Origin: Haemaphysalis longicornis
Taxonomy: Eukaryota > Arthropoda > Arachnida > Ixodida > Ixodidae
Assembly (NCBI GenBank): GCA_013339765.2
Contig: CM023457.1
Span: 78,178,192 to 78,242,191 of the forward strand
Length of the DNA stretch: 64,000 nucleotides
Direction: 5' to 3'
Shown: positions 13,376-25,596 of the stretch, piece by piece
Layout of the letters: each line of letters begins with the position of its first letter
How positions within the stretch are numbered: position 1 is the first letter of the stretch
Notes under the pieces: generated by a model
Database searches by the model: none
What the model saw: only the letters and a program-made list of their open reading frames with translations
What the model was told of the DNA's origin: nothing
Translations under genes and position numbers: made by a program

Positions 13376-14300
13376 AAAATGCTCGACGAAGAGTTTTGAA
13401 TCAATCTGAATCAACCCCTCGTGCACCTGGTATCTCGAGTCGAGATATCAAAAAGTCGAAGCTGGAACTAAAGGCACTTACCATCATGTTTCAAAAATAA
13501 ATATTTGGTGGCATAAAACGTCTACAGCAATCGCCTTTTTCCGAAAAAATTTACAGCTGCGCACTAACTATGGTTTTTAAACCGTGTTTTCCTCGGCATG
13601 TACAAAACCATGACCTACTTATATCTATATCGAGCCTAGTTGCGCATTTTTTGGAAATAAAACGATGATGGCGACTTTCTTGAAGATACACAAGTTACGG
13701 TAAAGAAGTAGTCTAGGGACGGCTGCCTAGCAGTTGGGATGGCGCTTGCAAAACGGGCTGGCAACCGAGCGAGCGTGTGATATTTACTCAATTACCATGT
13801 TCTCAAACAATTGGACACCCATAGCAAAACTGGGCAGTATTGCTTGCAATTCCCTACATAGTTCCTAATATACTCTCCATTGGTTACGATTCTCTATATA
13901 TACGCAACTGGCAGCCGGAATGGTATGCGCATCAACGAACACTCTATGGCTCCCACATCTGGTAAGACTCAAATACTTACTAATTGTGATAAGGGCGGTC
14001 GAGGTGCACCTCGAACAATTTCAAAAAAATTATCTCCCGCTTAGTGGCGCTAGTGCAAAAGAACTGTAGTGCGAGCCATAGCCGCCACTTCCACATAGTA
14101 GACTTCTGATATAATTTATTCCATTCGTTTGTTCTTTGGCTACAATGTGTCACTGTAACGTACGACCCAACCGCTATCCCCTGCCAATTCCTAACAAAGG
14201 GTACGGTTCCTGAGGGGATTTTTAGGTAGGCAAAAACGGTAAGAGATAACGCGTTGAAGGCGGGAATGGCTGGTTGTAAGTGTACACAGCGCCTCATCGC
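13376..14300. repeat. Right flank ('tail') block of the array, copy 1 of 3
   Basis: The sequence from 'gaatcaatctgaatcaacc' through 'ttatatctatatcgagcctag', 'ttggacacccata' and 'gataagggc' to the 'acaatgtgtcactg' segment resembles 48,720-49,530 and 62,350-63,150 in the same order and spacing. The unit array is thus bounded by the same tail that bounds the small module clusters. On the minus strand this block lies 5' of the modules. No convincing exon was identified in it. Confidence 0.65.
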
Positions 14301-14860
14301 GCGGCACGCATCGCAGTCTGTCGCGCGATATTCGAGAGTCGCAATTGGGGACGTGCATTTAGATTGTGGAAATCGACCTTCTCGGTTTGAGAAGTTGTAT
14401 GAAGCTTAGAAGCTTAGCCTTACGATTTGTGAAGCCCAGACAGGTTTGCTGCTAACTTCAGCATTAACAGTGAAGAAAGAATTAAACCGAAAGAATAAAT
14501 GGCCATTCATGGCTGCCTACAGAACAGTTCGACCACGCACTGCTCGCGATGCAACGTAGGCCAAATTGGGCCTTTCTTTTTAACGTGCCATGAATATTGC
14601 AGTTTCTCAGCGTTTGCAACCTCCGCTAAAATTACAGAGAGAACGATCTTTATGGAAGAGAAAGCCTAGATGTCTGCCCAAAATTCAACACCGACGTGTC
14701 ACTCTGTGCGAAAGGGTTAAAGGAGAATAGAAATGCCCAATTAGTTACAGAAATGTAAACGCTCCATTCTCCGGCACAAAAATATGGACGTTGATGAACA
14801 CAAATACTGAGAGAGAGAGAGTCAAAAAATATTTTTTTTTTGCCTTCTATAAACGCATCT
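14301..14860. other. Intergenic stretch without recognised features
   Basis: AT-rich sequence between the tail block and the LINE. It has a short (GA)n run near 14,811-14,822 and a poly-T run near 14,831. I see no exon, RNA gene or element end that can be defended. Confidence 0.5.
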
Positions 14861-14936
14861 GCATTGCTGCGCGTTGCCGCGTTGCTGGGCGTTGCTGGGC
14901 GTTGCTGGGCGTTTCTGCGTTGCTGGGTGCCCCCAT
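14860..14936. repeat. 10-bp minisatellite 'gttgctgggc'
   Basis: Several degenerate copies of 'gttgctgggc' or 'gttgctgcgc' follow one another. The run lies just 3' of the last recognisable LINE codons (in minus-strand sense), as expected of a repetitive LINE 3' end. Confidence 0.7.
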
Positions 14937-15179
14937 GAACTGGTTCAATGTATTGCAAGAGGGCCTCCCAGTGCTCCTCTTCTGTCAGTCTTAATGAGGA
15001 GGTGGTCATGCGTCTGACTAAGAGTGGGTACCGGCCTGTGCTTTTCGTGGGCTTGCGGAGAGTGAGCTTGAATGGGTTTCGGGAGTCCTCTGGAGGGTCA
15101 AGCCATTCCGTCCAAGTGCCAGGAGAAGGGGAAAGGGAGTCTGTGTATATGTTCCTCGTCTGTATAATCTCGGCGCAGT

Positions 15180-15900
15180 CCCACATGTAGCGCTGGTTGT
15201 TAGGGTATCCGTGACCGCAGCGTGGGCAGCTAGGGTGGCCAGGTTTATTTTCTGTGTAGTGGACACCTACTTGAGCTCGGCAAATGCAACTTTTCTTTGA
15301 TCGCGGCGAAGAGATGGGGGGAACGCAGTGTATGTCTTCATCTGTGCGCAGCTCAACTAACTTTTGGTGCTTGGCTTTTCTTTGTTCGGCGCGGCTGGTG
15401 TAGCAGTCGTATTCCTCTGGGAGCGCAATTGTAGGCTCAGAATCGCGGAAGAGTTTCGCGTGTGAGTTGGCGATCCGTCACATTTCCTGGTATTCCTTGA
15501 TGGCCTAGAATCCAGCGGACCTTCAACTGAAAGCTCTGGTTGGGAGGTTAGGTGCACTTCGAGGATATTGCGTATGTGCGTAGCTATTTTGTTGGGGCAG
15601 AAGAGGCTGATCGCATCCTGGCTGTCAGTCAGTATGAGTAGTTTGCGTCGGCCGGTGAAGTTCGGGATGCATCTGCTATTGCTAACGCTTCGGCATGACC
15701 GGGATTACAAATTCCCAGAAAGCGACGAGTACATTGTCCGTTCCTGTGTAGTACGCGGCGGTAGCAACAATACCATCTTCGGATACGGCGGAATCGGTGT
15801 ATACCGGAGTGTAATTCTGGTATATCTTCTGCGCCGCTAAATGGCGGGTGGAACGCGCTCTGTGGACTTCGCGCTCTTGGTCATTTTCTACACTCATGTG
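15180..15900 (-). pseudogene. LINE RNase H and terminal zinc-knuckle remnant
   Basis: Minus-strand frames show YTPVYTDSAVSEDGIVATAA (the first RNase H strand with its Asp), then TDSQDAISLFCPNKIATHI (the second conserved 'tDSqaAi' motif). After a frameshift comes CPRCGHGYPNNQRYMWDC, a C-x2-C-x9-H-like knuckle typical of the end of I-clade ORF2. The order agrees with the RT and endonuclease fragments to the right. Confidence 0.75.
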
Positions 15901-16422
15901 GTGTGCAATAGCATGTGAAGTCAGCCTCGGAAGGTTCTCCCAGGGGAGTAATCTGTAATGTAGCCTTCTGGTGGCTCAGTTTGTGCCCCTAGTGAACAAA
16001 GTATAGCTTGTCCCTGTCTCGAGGCACGCAGCCGAGACACTTGCGCTACTTTGTTGGTGTTCTATGCGGAGTGATTATGGAGTTTCAACTCCCATTAGTC
16101 AAATCTCATGGAGTGGGGCGTAATTTGGGAGTCCCAGGGCAACACGAATAGGTTTCCGCAGTTGGGTTTCTAATTTTTCCATCTGAGTGCATGTCTGCCG
16201 CATGTAAGCGGCTGCGTACACGATGCGGGGAATGATGAAGGCCCGGAAATTAGAAGTAGTTTATGCTCTTTTACTCCATGTCGCTTCTTGAAATTCGTTT
16301 CATCATGTGCGCGATCTGATTGAAATGAGTCGTGATTTTTTTACCCGCTGCCTTGTCGGTGAAGCCAAAAGCCGAGCACTCGAATTTATTCTTTCCTTGC
16401 TATGGTGGTTCCGTCTAGTGTT

Positions 16423-17549
16423 TTGAAAAGGCGGGAGGGTCTGAGTTACAAAGAAAGCGTTGCAGAAGTTTTAGAGACGTTCAGTAAATTGGGCGGCAGC
16501 TTGAAGTATACGCACGAAATGCAAAAGGGCATAACCATGAGGTTTTTAATATATGACTTCTGCGTAGCAGAAAACATGTGTGTTGGATGTTTTGTCCCCG
16601 CGCGACAAAAGGGCTCCTGGCCTTTGAATCAGCTCACTCAAAAACTGTAAAACGTGCGATAGCCTTGATGTGCTTGGAGTGCTCTATACAAAAGTCTTGT
16701 ACTCATCGTATGCAAACCAGTTTGACGCCCAGGTCTCTCGACTATTGGATGCCGGGTAACCCTCGGTCGCTACTGGCGGCTGTTTCTGAGGCGTTGCTTC
16801 AAAAACTAACGCGTAAGCGGGTCAAACATAAGGATGCAGCCGAAACGAAAACGAGGCCTGAGGTGGTGGCCATATTCCCATAAAGTAGCTCACAACCTTA
16901 AGCGGGTTGCTACCAATTATCGGATTCCGATTGTGTTTTCTGCTCCACGCAAGCTAGGTGGGTTGTGCAGCCGTATCGCCGGAAAAAAGAAGCCTAATCC
17001 ATGTGGTAAGAAGCACGCCAAGAAGTACGTGGGATGCAAAGTTGGCATAGTTTACCAGATACCGCTCACTTGTGACAAGGTATAGATTGGGCAAAGCGGA
17101 CGTTGCATAAATGATCGCCTCAGAGAGCACGATTTATCAATCAAGAAAGGCACTGGATCACACTCAGTGCCCATGCATTGCCGTGATTGTGGTTGTACGC
17201 CGCGCCTCAAAGAAACCATTATCATTTACAGAAGCCATGGCACTTGCGCGTGAGCTTTCAGAATCGTAGTTCATTCAAAAAAATCGCGAGGGGGGCATCA
17301 GTGAACCATCATTATCACTCTTTAGCAATGAGTTTCGTTTTTTTAGACAGCAAGCGGTTGGCGGGCTGTGAGTATTGTGGTGTTGCCATCGATTTTACTA
17401 TCTGCTTTTATGTGTTTTTTCTGTCTTGTAGAAGCCCTTATAAGGCAACTTATTTTCCTGCAAATAAATAGTTGTGAGTTGCGCATCGTCCGTCTTCCTT
17501 CGTCTATTTATGTCTATTTAGCGCAAGTTTCGTGATACCGTCTAGTGTT
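16423..17549 (+). mobile_element. 5'-truncated Penelope-like element nested in the LINE
   Basis: Plus-strand frames carry SYKESVAEVLETFSKLGG and the linker of a Penelope-type RT. Next comes a GIY-YIG endonuclease stretch: VGIVYQIPLTCDKV, a stop, then IGQSGRCINDRLREHDLSI, a cysteine cluster HCRDCGC, and ARELSEAF. A stop and frame changes make it inactive. The 12-bp direct repeat CCGTCTAGTGTT at 16,411-16,422 and 17,538-17,549 brackets it and is best read as a target-site duplication. The surrounding minus-strand LINE resumes on both sides. Confidence 0.85.
16900..17300 (+). pseudogene. GIY-YIG endonuclease domain of the Penelope-like element
   Basis: The frame holds the 'y-ipl-CgkvYIGqTgrCindRlreH' signature of Penelope-type GIY-YIG nucleases. 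A TAG replaces the Tyr codon before IGQSGRC near 17,083-17,085. The Arg of RLREH is present. The downstream CRDCGCTPRL and ARELSEAF segments also match the family pattern. Confidence 0.8.
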
Positions 17550-17743
17550 ATTTTGATCAAATTGCGACCATGGTCAGTGCGTCCGGTTGGACCATCCTCC
17601 ATTACGATTTATTCGGTCTTAGAGGGGGAGCAGCTGAGACCAAGGACTTTCATGTATGCAGTGACGACATCAATCGCTTCCTTTAGTTGGTGCTCCTGGT
17701 GCCTGGGGGAGCCCCGACAGCACCACAAAATCAGATCACCAGC

Positions 17744-18480
17744 TTATATGTTGAAGTGAACATCGGCGTTGGAGGAGTCTAGTTTGGCGGGCAGGTCTTT
17801 GGGGACTATGTTAAAAAGAGTTGGGGAAACAACATTGCCTTGCGGTACTCCTTTACTTGGTTCGAAAGGGCCTACCAAGGGGCAATCTATAAGAACTTTC
17901 GTGGTTTTGTCGCTTGAAAAGTTCCGTGAGTAATTATACAATCGCTCACTGCATTGGATGCTTTGGAGCTTTTCCGAGATGGCTTTATGACTTGCATTGT
18001 CGGATGCCTTGCGGATATTGACCATAGTTGTCCATAGTTGTGCGATGCTAGGGGAGTCGTAAACATCGTGCTTGAGGTGGACCATGCAGTGTTGAGTCGA
18101 CATGTGCCGCCTAAATCGTGTCATGACTTGGTGCAGCACTGCCTCGATGTTTATCACCAACGTGAGGCACTCTAGAATCATCATCTCCTCACATTTGCCG
18201 CAGCATGAGGTTAATGATATTGGGTGAGGATGCTCTTGGGTGGTTTACCTGGTTTTGGTATGGGTGTCATTATTGTCTTTTTCCATTCTTTAGGAAGTAC
18301 GCTGAATATCTACGCTTCGTTTATGTATTGAAGTAGTTCATTTGTGGCGTTTTCTCTGAAATTTTTGATGAGTTTATATGTGATTCGTTCCTTTCCCGGT
18401 GCCGTGTTTTTCTTTATCTTACTTAGGCAGTCGTCCAATTGTTGCCTGGAGAACGGTGCGTTGATAACTTCATCCAGTGA
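17744..18480 (-). pseudogene. LINE reverse transcriptase domain remnant
   Basis: In minus-strand sense it begins near 18,460 with LDEVINAPFSRQQLDDCLSK and KKNTAPGKERITYKLIKNF, which is the LINE RT N-terminal 'A--------k---aPGpDgi' region. After several stops it reaches the segment PFEPSKGVPQGNVVSPTLFN, the fingers/palm 'G-PQGs-lSP-LFn' motif. The polymerase 'Y-DD' region would follow just 3' near 17,735, where the frame reads YAGDL, so the first Asp of that motif is lost. Inactive. Confidence 0.8.
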
Positions 18481-18559
18481 TTCCCCAGGACCGGGAATGT
18501 AATCACTTCATGTTTCTCCCTTGTAGCTGTGAGGGTGTATTGTTAGGTGGAACTTATTA

Positions 18560-19085
18560 GCCGTAGTCTTTGTCTGAAAGCCCCATGGCCATCTGGATCT
18601 TTTTCATTGTGTGCCTAGTTCTGGCCAGTCCCAGACAGGCCAGACCTAAGGTATTGCTCCGTAAGATTTCTCCTTGTCCCTTGTAAGAGTCCCTCCGGGA
18701 TTAGCGTCCTTCTGTACACTGTTCCCGGATCTGGTGGGCAGCATTAGGTCATTCGCAAGAGCCATTGGGGGCTTTTTCATGGCATGTGGTAGATTAGCGT
18801 GGATTTTTATGTTGAGGTGTAGCCCCATGCTACGTGCGGGCTGTTAAAATCTCCTGCAATGACTACGTCTTTGTCTCTATGCTTCTGTAGCAACCCAAGA
18901 AGCCAATTCTTGGGGCTGTCGTGCGATCCCCCTGGGAGCCAATAAGCGTCGTTAACTAGGGGTACATGGCGATCTGAAAATCCCGGGTGTACTTCTACGG
19001 TGACAGGCTCTTGTCTGTAGTTGTTGTTATGAGTTGAATCATGCTTAATGGCTGCCAGTGATTTGTGGCCCAGTGTGACACACAT
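18560..19085 (-). pseudogene. LINE apurinic-type endonuclease domain remnant
   Basis: The minus-strand frame contains KDVVIAGDFNSPHVAWGY, the catalytic GDFN and AW-GY region of LINE endonucleases. It is preceded by VNDAYWLPGG, where the family commonly has 'vyxPP'. Further 3', NDLMLPTRSGNSVQKD resembles the usual 'l-N-pt-tR-gns--rDTsPDltf' segment. The expected 'LGSDH' strand is not in frame. Stops separate the pieces. Part of the LINE, not a host gene. Confidence 0.75.
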
Positions 19086-19090
19086 TGGGG

Positions 19091-21290
19091 GGCGCTTTTT
19101 TCCTCCCGATTGCCTTTTCTCGTCTTTTGTACGATACTGTTCTAGGAGAAATTTTCGTAACCTGAGAGTCCCAATTCCCCCGTGTTTCTCACATGAGTAT
19201 AATTTGTGGTTTCTTCTTTAGTGTTTCCAAATATTTTGTGAGCAGATTTCTTTTACGCTTGAGGCCACGACAGTTACACTTGTAGTATGGTCAACCTGAC
19301 CAACACAAATACTGTAACGTAGGTTGCTGCTGCTCAATCCGGCACAGCCCAAGGCTGCACAAACATTATCCTGATAACAGCACTCTGCTACCAGCAAGCG
19401 ATGTGAAACACAGGCACTAACTATTCTGCAGGCATTGGCCCTCGATCCCGACTAGTGGCAGGCGCAACGAAGCGACGCGTTTGCTGCAGCGCAATCGGGC
19501 CGAGGCTGGTTACAAAGTGTGTCCACTTGCTGAACTTCAGGATTTGTTTAAAAAGAGGTCCCCCATTTGGTAAGTTCACATTATTTTGCATGTTGTACGA
19601 GAAAGGAACAGGAGGACATGCAAGGCGTAGCAAATTATTGCGCACGAACATAGAGCACGAACATTTCTGCTCTTATTCGCTCCACTAAGCGATGCAAAAA
19701 CCACAACGCCATGACGCTGATTTTGTCTAAACAATTATCCGTCTGTCTGGCCTTACTCAAATTTGTCACCCTTGCTGAGGCCGCGAGCGCTGTGGAGACT
19801 CTTACTGTCGTAGGTTCTTCAGGACACTCCGACGACCAAGGTCGCGCTCTTTAACGAAGCCAAACGCTGATGAATACATGTATAGCAATAGAGAGTTAGC
19901 GAGTGGGGCGCAATTTTTCATCTTGTGAAGAAACCACTTCCCGCGTCCGTTCACGCACAAAGTATTTTGTAGATTGTATGAAATATTTAGAGAGGCTAAC
20001 AGGACGTGAATTGTCCAGACTGCCTAGTGCCCCCCTATTTTCTGTGCTACCTCTTGTTTCTTGGGTGTTTTTTGGTGTTCCGTACATTTGTAGATTAAAA
20101 CTTGGGAAGTAGTAGTTCTATAAAAGTTTATATCGGAGTGAACTTGGTCGTCGCTGGGCGTCCAGGCCAGCAATGGTCATCAGTTACATCCACAGCTTAG
20201 GAAGGGGAAGAGGAGACGAAAGAGGTGAAGGGCTGGGTTGTGAGCACTACCGATGATATGATGTGGGTTAGGGTGTCTGGTTGAAAACAAAACTTACATT
20301 ATACTGGGTACTGCGTTTGTAGAAGCGTAGTGGCCAGGTGGAGTGGGGGAAAGTGTTTATGTCCAGTGAACAGAGAGTAGATTTTTGGGTCTGAGTAGAT
20401 TGGGATGAAAGGGCGGAAGACACTGTTTAATGGCGCGGTAACGCTGTGTGATGTGTCTGAAGGTGACTATGGTTGGAGTGTCCATGTCGTCGTCAGTAGA
20501 CTGAGAAGAAAGGGCGCAAGCCTGCTGGTTGGGATAGTTGTTGCCTGGAAGTGAGTAGCGAGATGCAGTTCAGATAATGTTATGTTCCGGTTGGGGTGAT
20601 GATGGCTGGGTTCGTGGAACACTGTCGGGGACATCTTGCCGACCACTACGACGGGCATCCTCGGATTCCATGACTATTATCGTAGCTGGAGTTTTGGGTC
20701 ATTGCCAGAGCTATATCGAAATTCTTCAGTGACCCTGGTTGAGAGAGTCACGAGGTAGCCGCACGTAAGCATCTTATCTTCGTAGGGACCACTGCCAGAT
20801 ATCTACACCAACTAATTTATGCTGCTACTGTTGTTACAGAAAGCTGGGCTGGTCCTCCAAACTTAAACCCTGGTTCTGAAGAATAAACTACTTCACCTAC
20901 ACCTAGCTCTAATTTCCTCCATTCATTTGGTGTTCGCGCAATCTTTTGCTATATTATGTATTGCAGTGGCAGACGAGATTGTAGGTGTTAAGAGGAATGG
21001 GAACGCGGTCACATATGCACACAATGGCGACGGATATGCAAAAATATGGTCATATTTTCACGCAGAAAACTCGGGATGCAAACCCCTGACGCGCCTAGAG
21101 GACGCGATGCTAAACATGCACGATTTTATTTGCAAAAAGTTTTTTATAAAATCTGAATAAAACTTCATCCCAAAAATGACCTTTTTCTAAAATAGCAGCG
21201 TCGCCTGGAACTAATACGATCATTGGGAATGGGAGGGCCCATTTCTGCATATAACCTAACTTTTGTTTACCGAGATTTGTATTTACAGAG
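19091..21290. other. No gene recognised
   Basis: Intergenic DNA with short chance frames only. I see no splice-flanked exon, tRNA or element terminus that I can support. Confidence 0.4.
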
Positions 21291-21299
21291 CCAGAGCCA

Positions 21300-21910
21300 A
21301 TAGAGGAGAAACGTTGGGGCCGTGTTCGGTCACGAAACTGCGGGTAAATATAACAAAGCAGTGTAAATTTTAGTGTTCTAAGCTAAGAGCAGGGCGAAAT
21401 AAGATAGTACTGTCAGAAAATTACCAAATGGTAAATTTTTCAAAATCAATTACGGCATAAGTCTGCTGCCTCAGTAAGCCCAGTTATTACGCAATATAAA
21501 TATACAGCTAAAACGGCAAAATTTGACCTCAGCATGCATGCTATATAATTTTGTCGCCGGGACTCGTCACAGATAACCAAAATATTATTCACCGGAATTT
21601 AAGTTCACGCAGTGGGAGGTAATAGAAGAAGATAGAACTTCGGGCCAGCTTCAGTCAGAAGAACGCAGGTAAATATAGCACACCAATGTAAATTTTGGTG
21701 CTCCGAAAGGAAGAGCAGGGGTCAAGCTGGTTAAATACTGTCAGAAAATTAGCACAAATTGTAAGGCTTTTTAAATGAAATTATCACCGAACTCTGTTGC
21801 TTAAGAAAGCCCGAATATTTGCGCAGTCTAAATTTACTCCGTGAATGGCAATACTTCACCTCAGCAAACTATGCTACATGATTTTTCTTTATGAGTTTCA
21901 TACCAAGTGC
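21300..21910. repeat. Imperfect tandem duplication, ~310 bp period
   Basis: The segment at 21,340-21,560 ('gcgggtaaatataac...gtgtaaattttagtg...agagcaggg...actgtcagaaaattac') is repeated in the same order at 21,650-21,890 ('gcaggtaaatatagc...aatgtaaattttggtg...agagcagggg...actgtcagaaaattag'). Its function is unknown. It is non-coding. Confidence 0.65.
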
Positions 21911-24114
21911 CCGTTTCGCGTACTTCCTAGACACGGCCCCTAATTAAGAGCATTTAGCTTGTTTGCTACTGCTATAGATTTCCCCGACAATAAACTGAAA
22001 TAATATTTCGAACGTGATTTTTTTTCACATAACCAGGTGCAGCTTTCCGAATCATAGCTATTGATTCCGTAGGGATTACCCTGGAGTTATTTAATTTAAC
22101 GTAAAATATTTTAGTACAAATAATATTGATGGAAAAAGCTAGCTTTGCAAGCAAAGTTTCAAGCGTAGCCCGTTGCTCTACCAGGTTCTACAGCAATAGA
22201 CACTACCTCTTTAAATGCATCAGCACTTCCTAAGGGGAATTCTGCAAAAACTGTCTTATAGTCGGCAACGAATTTTTACAGTTTTAAGACTCGTGTCACG
22301 TTCTTGCTCCACGCGAAATTTCACCTGTTTTATAATGGTTTTTCTAGGGGTCTGACCGTTCAGCTTTTTGAACGAGGAATCCGGTTATGAACTGGTGCTT
22401 TTACTTGCACGGGGATGACGTGGATTTCTGAAATGCCCTGGTGGTGTTTAAAAACTGTCATTTTGTCATATATTTCTCAGAAACATATATAAGTCGGTAT
22501 CATCTTTTCGTCGGTATCATCTTTTAATATTGTCGGTATCATCATATTGGTTTTACAGTCGGTATTCCCATTCACCGTGCGTCAACGAAAGTCCCCCGAT
22601 AAAGAATCGCACGAGCTCGCCCCATAGCTGGTATAAAATATCCTACAACCCCAAATCGGATGTAGGTATCTTGAAAACATACACTACCATTGGCCGCTAA
22701 GATTTCTCTATCATTGCCACAAGTTTCATTTATATCTCAACAATAATTACATCACAGTGCAGTTGCAAAGGTTAGAGAAATTTTCTAATGCTTTAAATAC
22801 ATGGCCGTTTACTTACGGAGCGAGTATGGTTACAGAAACTGTCTGTAACTCTTGTTTCATCGAAACAATTCCGAAACAAGTTATATGCAAATTAGCCTCT
22901 GACGCTTCTCTAACTTTGTGCCGAGTTTCATCTACTATTCCTAATTACGTAGTTTACAGTTAAATTGTAAATGTTAAAAATCCCCGCCATGCCGTAAATA
23001 CATTGAGTTCTACTGGAGGGTACACACAGCCCCATGTTTACCCTCAAGAATAAAACACTAATCTTACAAGTCTCATTAAGCTTTTTAGTTGGAAGTGTGC
23101 TCAATGGCGAATTACGAGCAAACGTGTTTTGGTGCAGTCCAACGGTCGGTTTCAGTCTCAATCAAAAGAACCCAGTATTAACCAGTAAATCGACGCAGAT
23201 AAATCCCGCCGACTCTACACTCCATTTTTACCTAACTTCCTCTGTTAAGGCCAACCATGGCATACGAACGCACTTTTCGTCCTTCGCAGCGGTGTCATAT
23301 GGTTCACAGTTTTCCCGCGTGCTGCAATACTTCTATTTTTTAACAGCGAAGCACTTGTTACCGGCCGTAAGCTCACCGTTGCCGGACTAAATGCCAATAA
23401 ATGCCGAGTGATCGTGAGCGCGTTACCTGCGACGACGCCAAGCGTCCTCGGCACGCGCAATGACTTTAGGAAAAAAAACTGAAAAAAACCCCGGGGAACG
23501 AGAAAATGCCTAGTGCTCGCGACGTGTGCCTCGCGGTGAGCGCCAAGTAAAGTGACCACGCACGTAAAAATCATAGGAGCATGCACTCACACGCAAGGCT
23601 GGGGTCCGGCTCCGCTATCCTTTGTGGGATCCGCGGTCAGTGTGAAGAGAAGGTAGGTCGACTCCCACCTGCGCTCTTTCTCCACCTTTTCGAAACTATA
23701 ATGGAAGCTGGCCAAATTTTCTCCCTTTGACTCTTCGTGCTCGTTTTTTTCGCGCGGTTTTTCTTCTGTTCATAATAAACCAACTGGTCCCACTTCAGAC
23801 CTTAATTGAGTATTTATGGTATTTATTCTCGTTCTTAGTTTAGTCCCAGTATCTAATATTGGCCTCACCCTTATGTGTACATAGTTGAATGTACTATTAT
23901 GAGCAATATGAAAGGGAACACAGGAACGCGTGGCAAACAACCTCGAAACAGACGACTCGCAGCGATACGCGGAGGGCGCTGTGACACCCAAAGGGGTAGA
24001 GTTCCTGTATATCGCGTAGCGCAAGAGTTGCGCGCCACATGCCGCGGGTTCCAGTTCTACAGAAAAGCCCGCTTTCAGTGATGCGCACAAGGTTCTATCT
24101 ACCTATAGCGAACA
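21911..24114. other. No gene recognised; short 'gtcggtatcat' repeats
   Basis: AT-rich intergenic sequence. Near 22,490-22,565 the motif 'gtcggtatcatctttt' or a variant occurs three to four times in a row. No coding exon with splice signals was found. Confidence 0.4.
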
Positions 24115-24312
24115 GTCGCGTTAGTGCATTGAGGCTGAGCGTCGCAACAGGGCGGAGAGTCTCACTACGGCGAAAAGTGCGTTACGGCTGAGTGTCGCAA
24201 CACGGCGCAAGGGGGACAGTTTTAGCCGTTCAGCCTTTCAAGTGATCTGTAGCTAGTTTCGTTCAGCATTGTCGCAGCTGTGCGTTACGTGCAAGAGCCT
24301 GCATATATATTT
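24115..24312 (+). repeat. Left arm of a 3-kb inverted repeat
   Basis: This arm contains tandem ~56-bp units built around 'cactacggcgaaaagtgcgttacggctga', followed by 'gttcagcctttcaagtgatctgtagctagtttcgttcagcattg'. The reverse complement of the same string occurs at 27,203-27,428. The arms face each other across LINE, SINE and microsatellite DNA. Confidence 0.8.
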
Positions 24313-24502
24313 GGTGTGTCTTTCCCGCGTTTGCATTGTTTTCCAGCACCTGTTTTGTTGTTTCGTGTATTGCGTGTTAATTTTTTATGGCTGAAGGTGG
24401 TGGTACAGCTAAATATGCGTTTAATTTTTAAACACGTATTATTTCTAGATGCATTGGAAGTAGCGAAAAATTTTCTGTACTCGAAACGGTCTCGCGGGGT
24501 TT

Positions 24503-25060
24503 ATGGATAATTATCACCCCAAATCTATTCTTTTCTTCTCAGAAAAGGGTTTTTTAAAAGTCATTGAGACCAGTCTTTTCCGCTTGCTCCCCCTTTCGAA
24601 GTTTGGTTTTCGTGCAGTTCTATCTACTAACGTTATAACTGTGTGCCTAACGGACAAAACAAATTGTTTATTGACCGCGGTGACATTGCTGCTGCCGTTT
24701 TCATAGATTTCTCGAAAGAATTTGACACCAGGACCATGACGTTCTTTTCATTTAGCTTGAGAGTTATGGGATAACAGGTCCTGCCATAACTTCGATACAA
24801 AGCCGTCTACTAAGCAGGCAACAGACCGTTTTAATTTCTACAGCAACAACATAACCTGTCACAGCTCTGCCCCAAGGCTCTATCTTGGGCCCATTGCTCT
24901 TTTTAATTTTCACAAATGATCTTCCTCTCAGTTTTACTTGCTTAATGCAGACTGTATGTAAACGGCACCACTGTGTTTAAGTTCCATCAAAATGGGTGCA
25001 TATCAAGTTGAGACAGTTTTTTTAATAAGAGCTCGTTGCACTGGAGGAGCACTGCTATTC
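24503..25060 (+). pseudogene. LINE reverse transcriptase fragment
   Basis: Plus-strand frames, joined across frameshifts, show YHPKSILFFSEKGFLKVIE, FGFRAVLSTN, a stretch close to 'AVFIDFSKAFDT-DH', and the PQGSILGPLLFLIFTNDLP motif near 24,870-24,930. These are the RT fingers/palm motifs of a jockey/CR1-type LINE. In the 'F-D-skAFD' motif the Ala codon is changed and the frame is broken. Inactive remnant. Confidence 0.8.
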
Positions 25061-25554
25061 CGACTGATAAATTGTTTCTAACTGCAGTCGTAAAATATTT
25101 CATTGTCATTAAATAAGCGTTTGCGTTGTTTAAGAGCACACTAGAGCTGATACGGTGATCATGATCCTAATTACGGCGATCCTTATCCCGTCCATCCTGA
25201 TTTAACATAAATTGGTACATCTCGATCAGAGAACCATCTTTAATACGCAATGCTGGAGAAATCGTTCCAAAGAAATGGAGAGCACCTATGATAAAGCGTG
25301 ATAAATAAAATATTAGGAACATGAAAAAACTTGTAATTGAGTTCAACTGTTCACAATGTGTGTTTATTTAGCGTGAACAATGTTGTGTTTTTTGGTCTGT
25401 CACCGGTACACCTGAATCTCTGCACCGAAGTTTCTTTGCACTCGAACGCGCGGGTGATGATAGGTTTGTGCTGATATGTTTGTACTAATATCTTTGTGCA
25501 CCAAAAACTCCTCGTAAAAATAAACTCAAAATTTTTTGCATCGGTGCGTGGAAC

Positions 25555-25596
25555 CGTACAATCAATCAATCATTCAATAAATCAATCAATCAACAG
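25555..25596. repeat. (AATC)n microsatellite
   Basis: Runs of 'aatc' with interruptions: 'aatcaatcaatcattcaat' followed by 'aaatcaatcaatcaa'. Confidence 0.85.

Larger units (their letters stand above)
14930..19090 (-). mobile_element. Degenerate non-LTR retrotransposon, RNase H-bearing (I-like)
   Basis: Read on the minus strand from 19,090 down, fragments appear in the normal order of an APE-type LINE: endonuclease (GDFNSPHVAWGY near 18,825), further endonuclease strands (near 18,700), an RT N-terminal stretch (18.3-18.5 kb), the RT core (GVPQGNVVSPTLFN near 17,800), RNase H strands (near 15.6-15.9 kb) and a terminal zinc knuckle (CPRCGHGYPNNQRYMWDC near 15,180-15,235). Stops and frameshifts are frequent, so it is dead. 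The RNase H domain and the C-terminal knuckle point to the I group rather than CR1 or RTE. The element is split by the Penelope-like insertion at 16.42-17.55 kb. Confidence 0.8.

Noticed and set aside
13980..14297. Minus-strand frame of 105 codons in the tail block
   Set aside because: The frame is not kept in the two other copies of the tail block.
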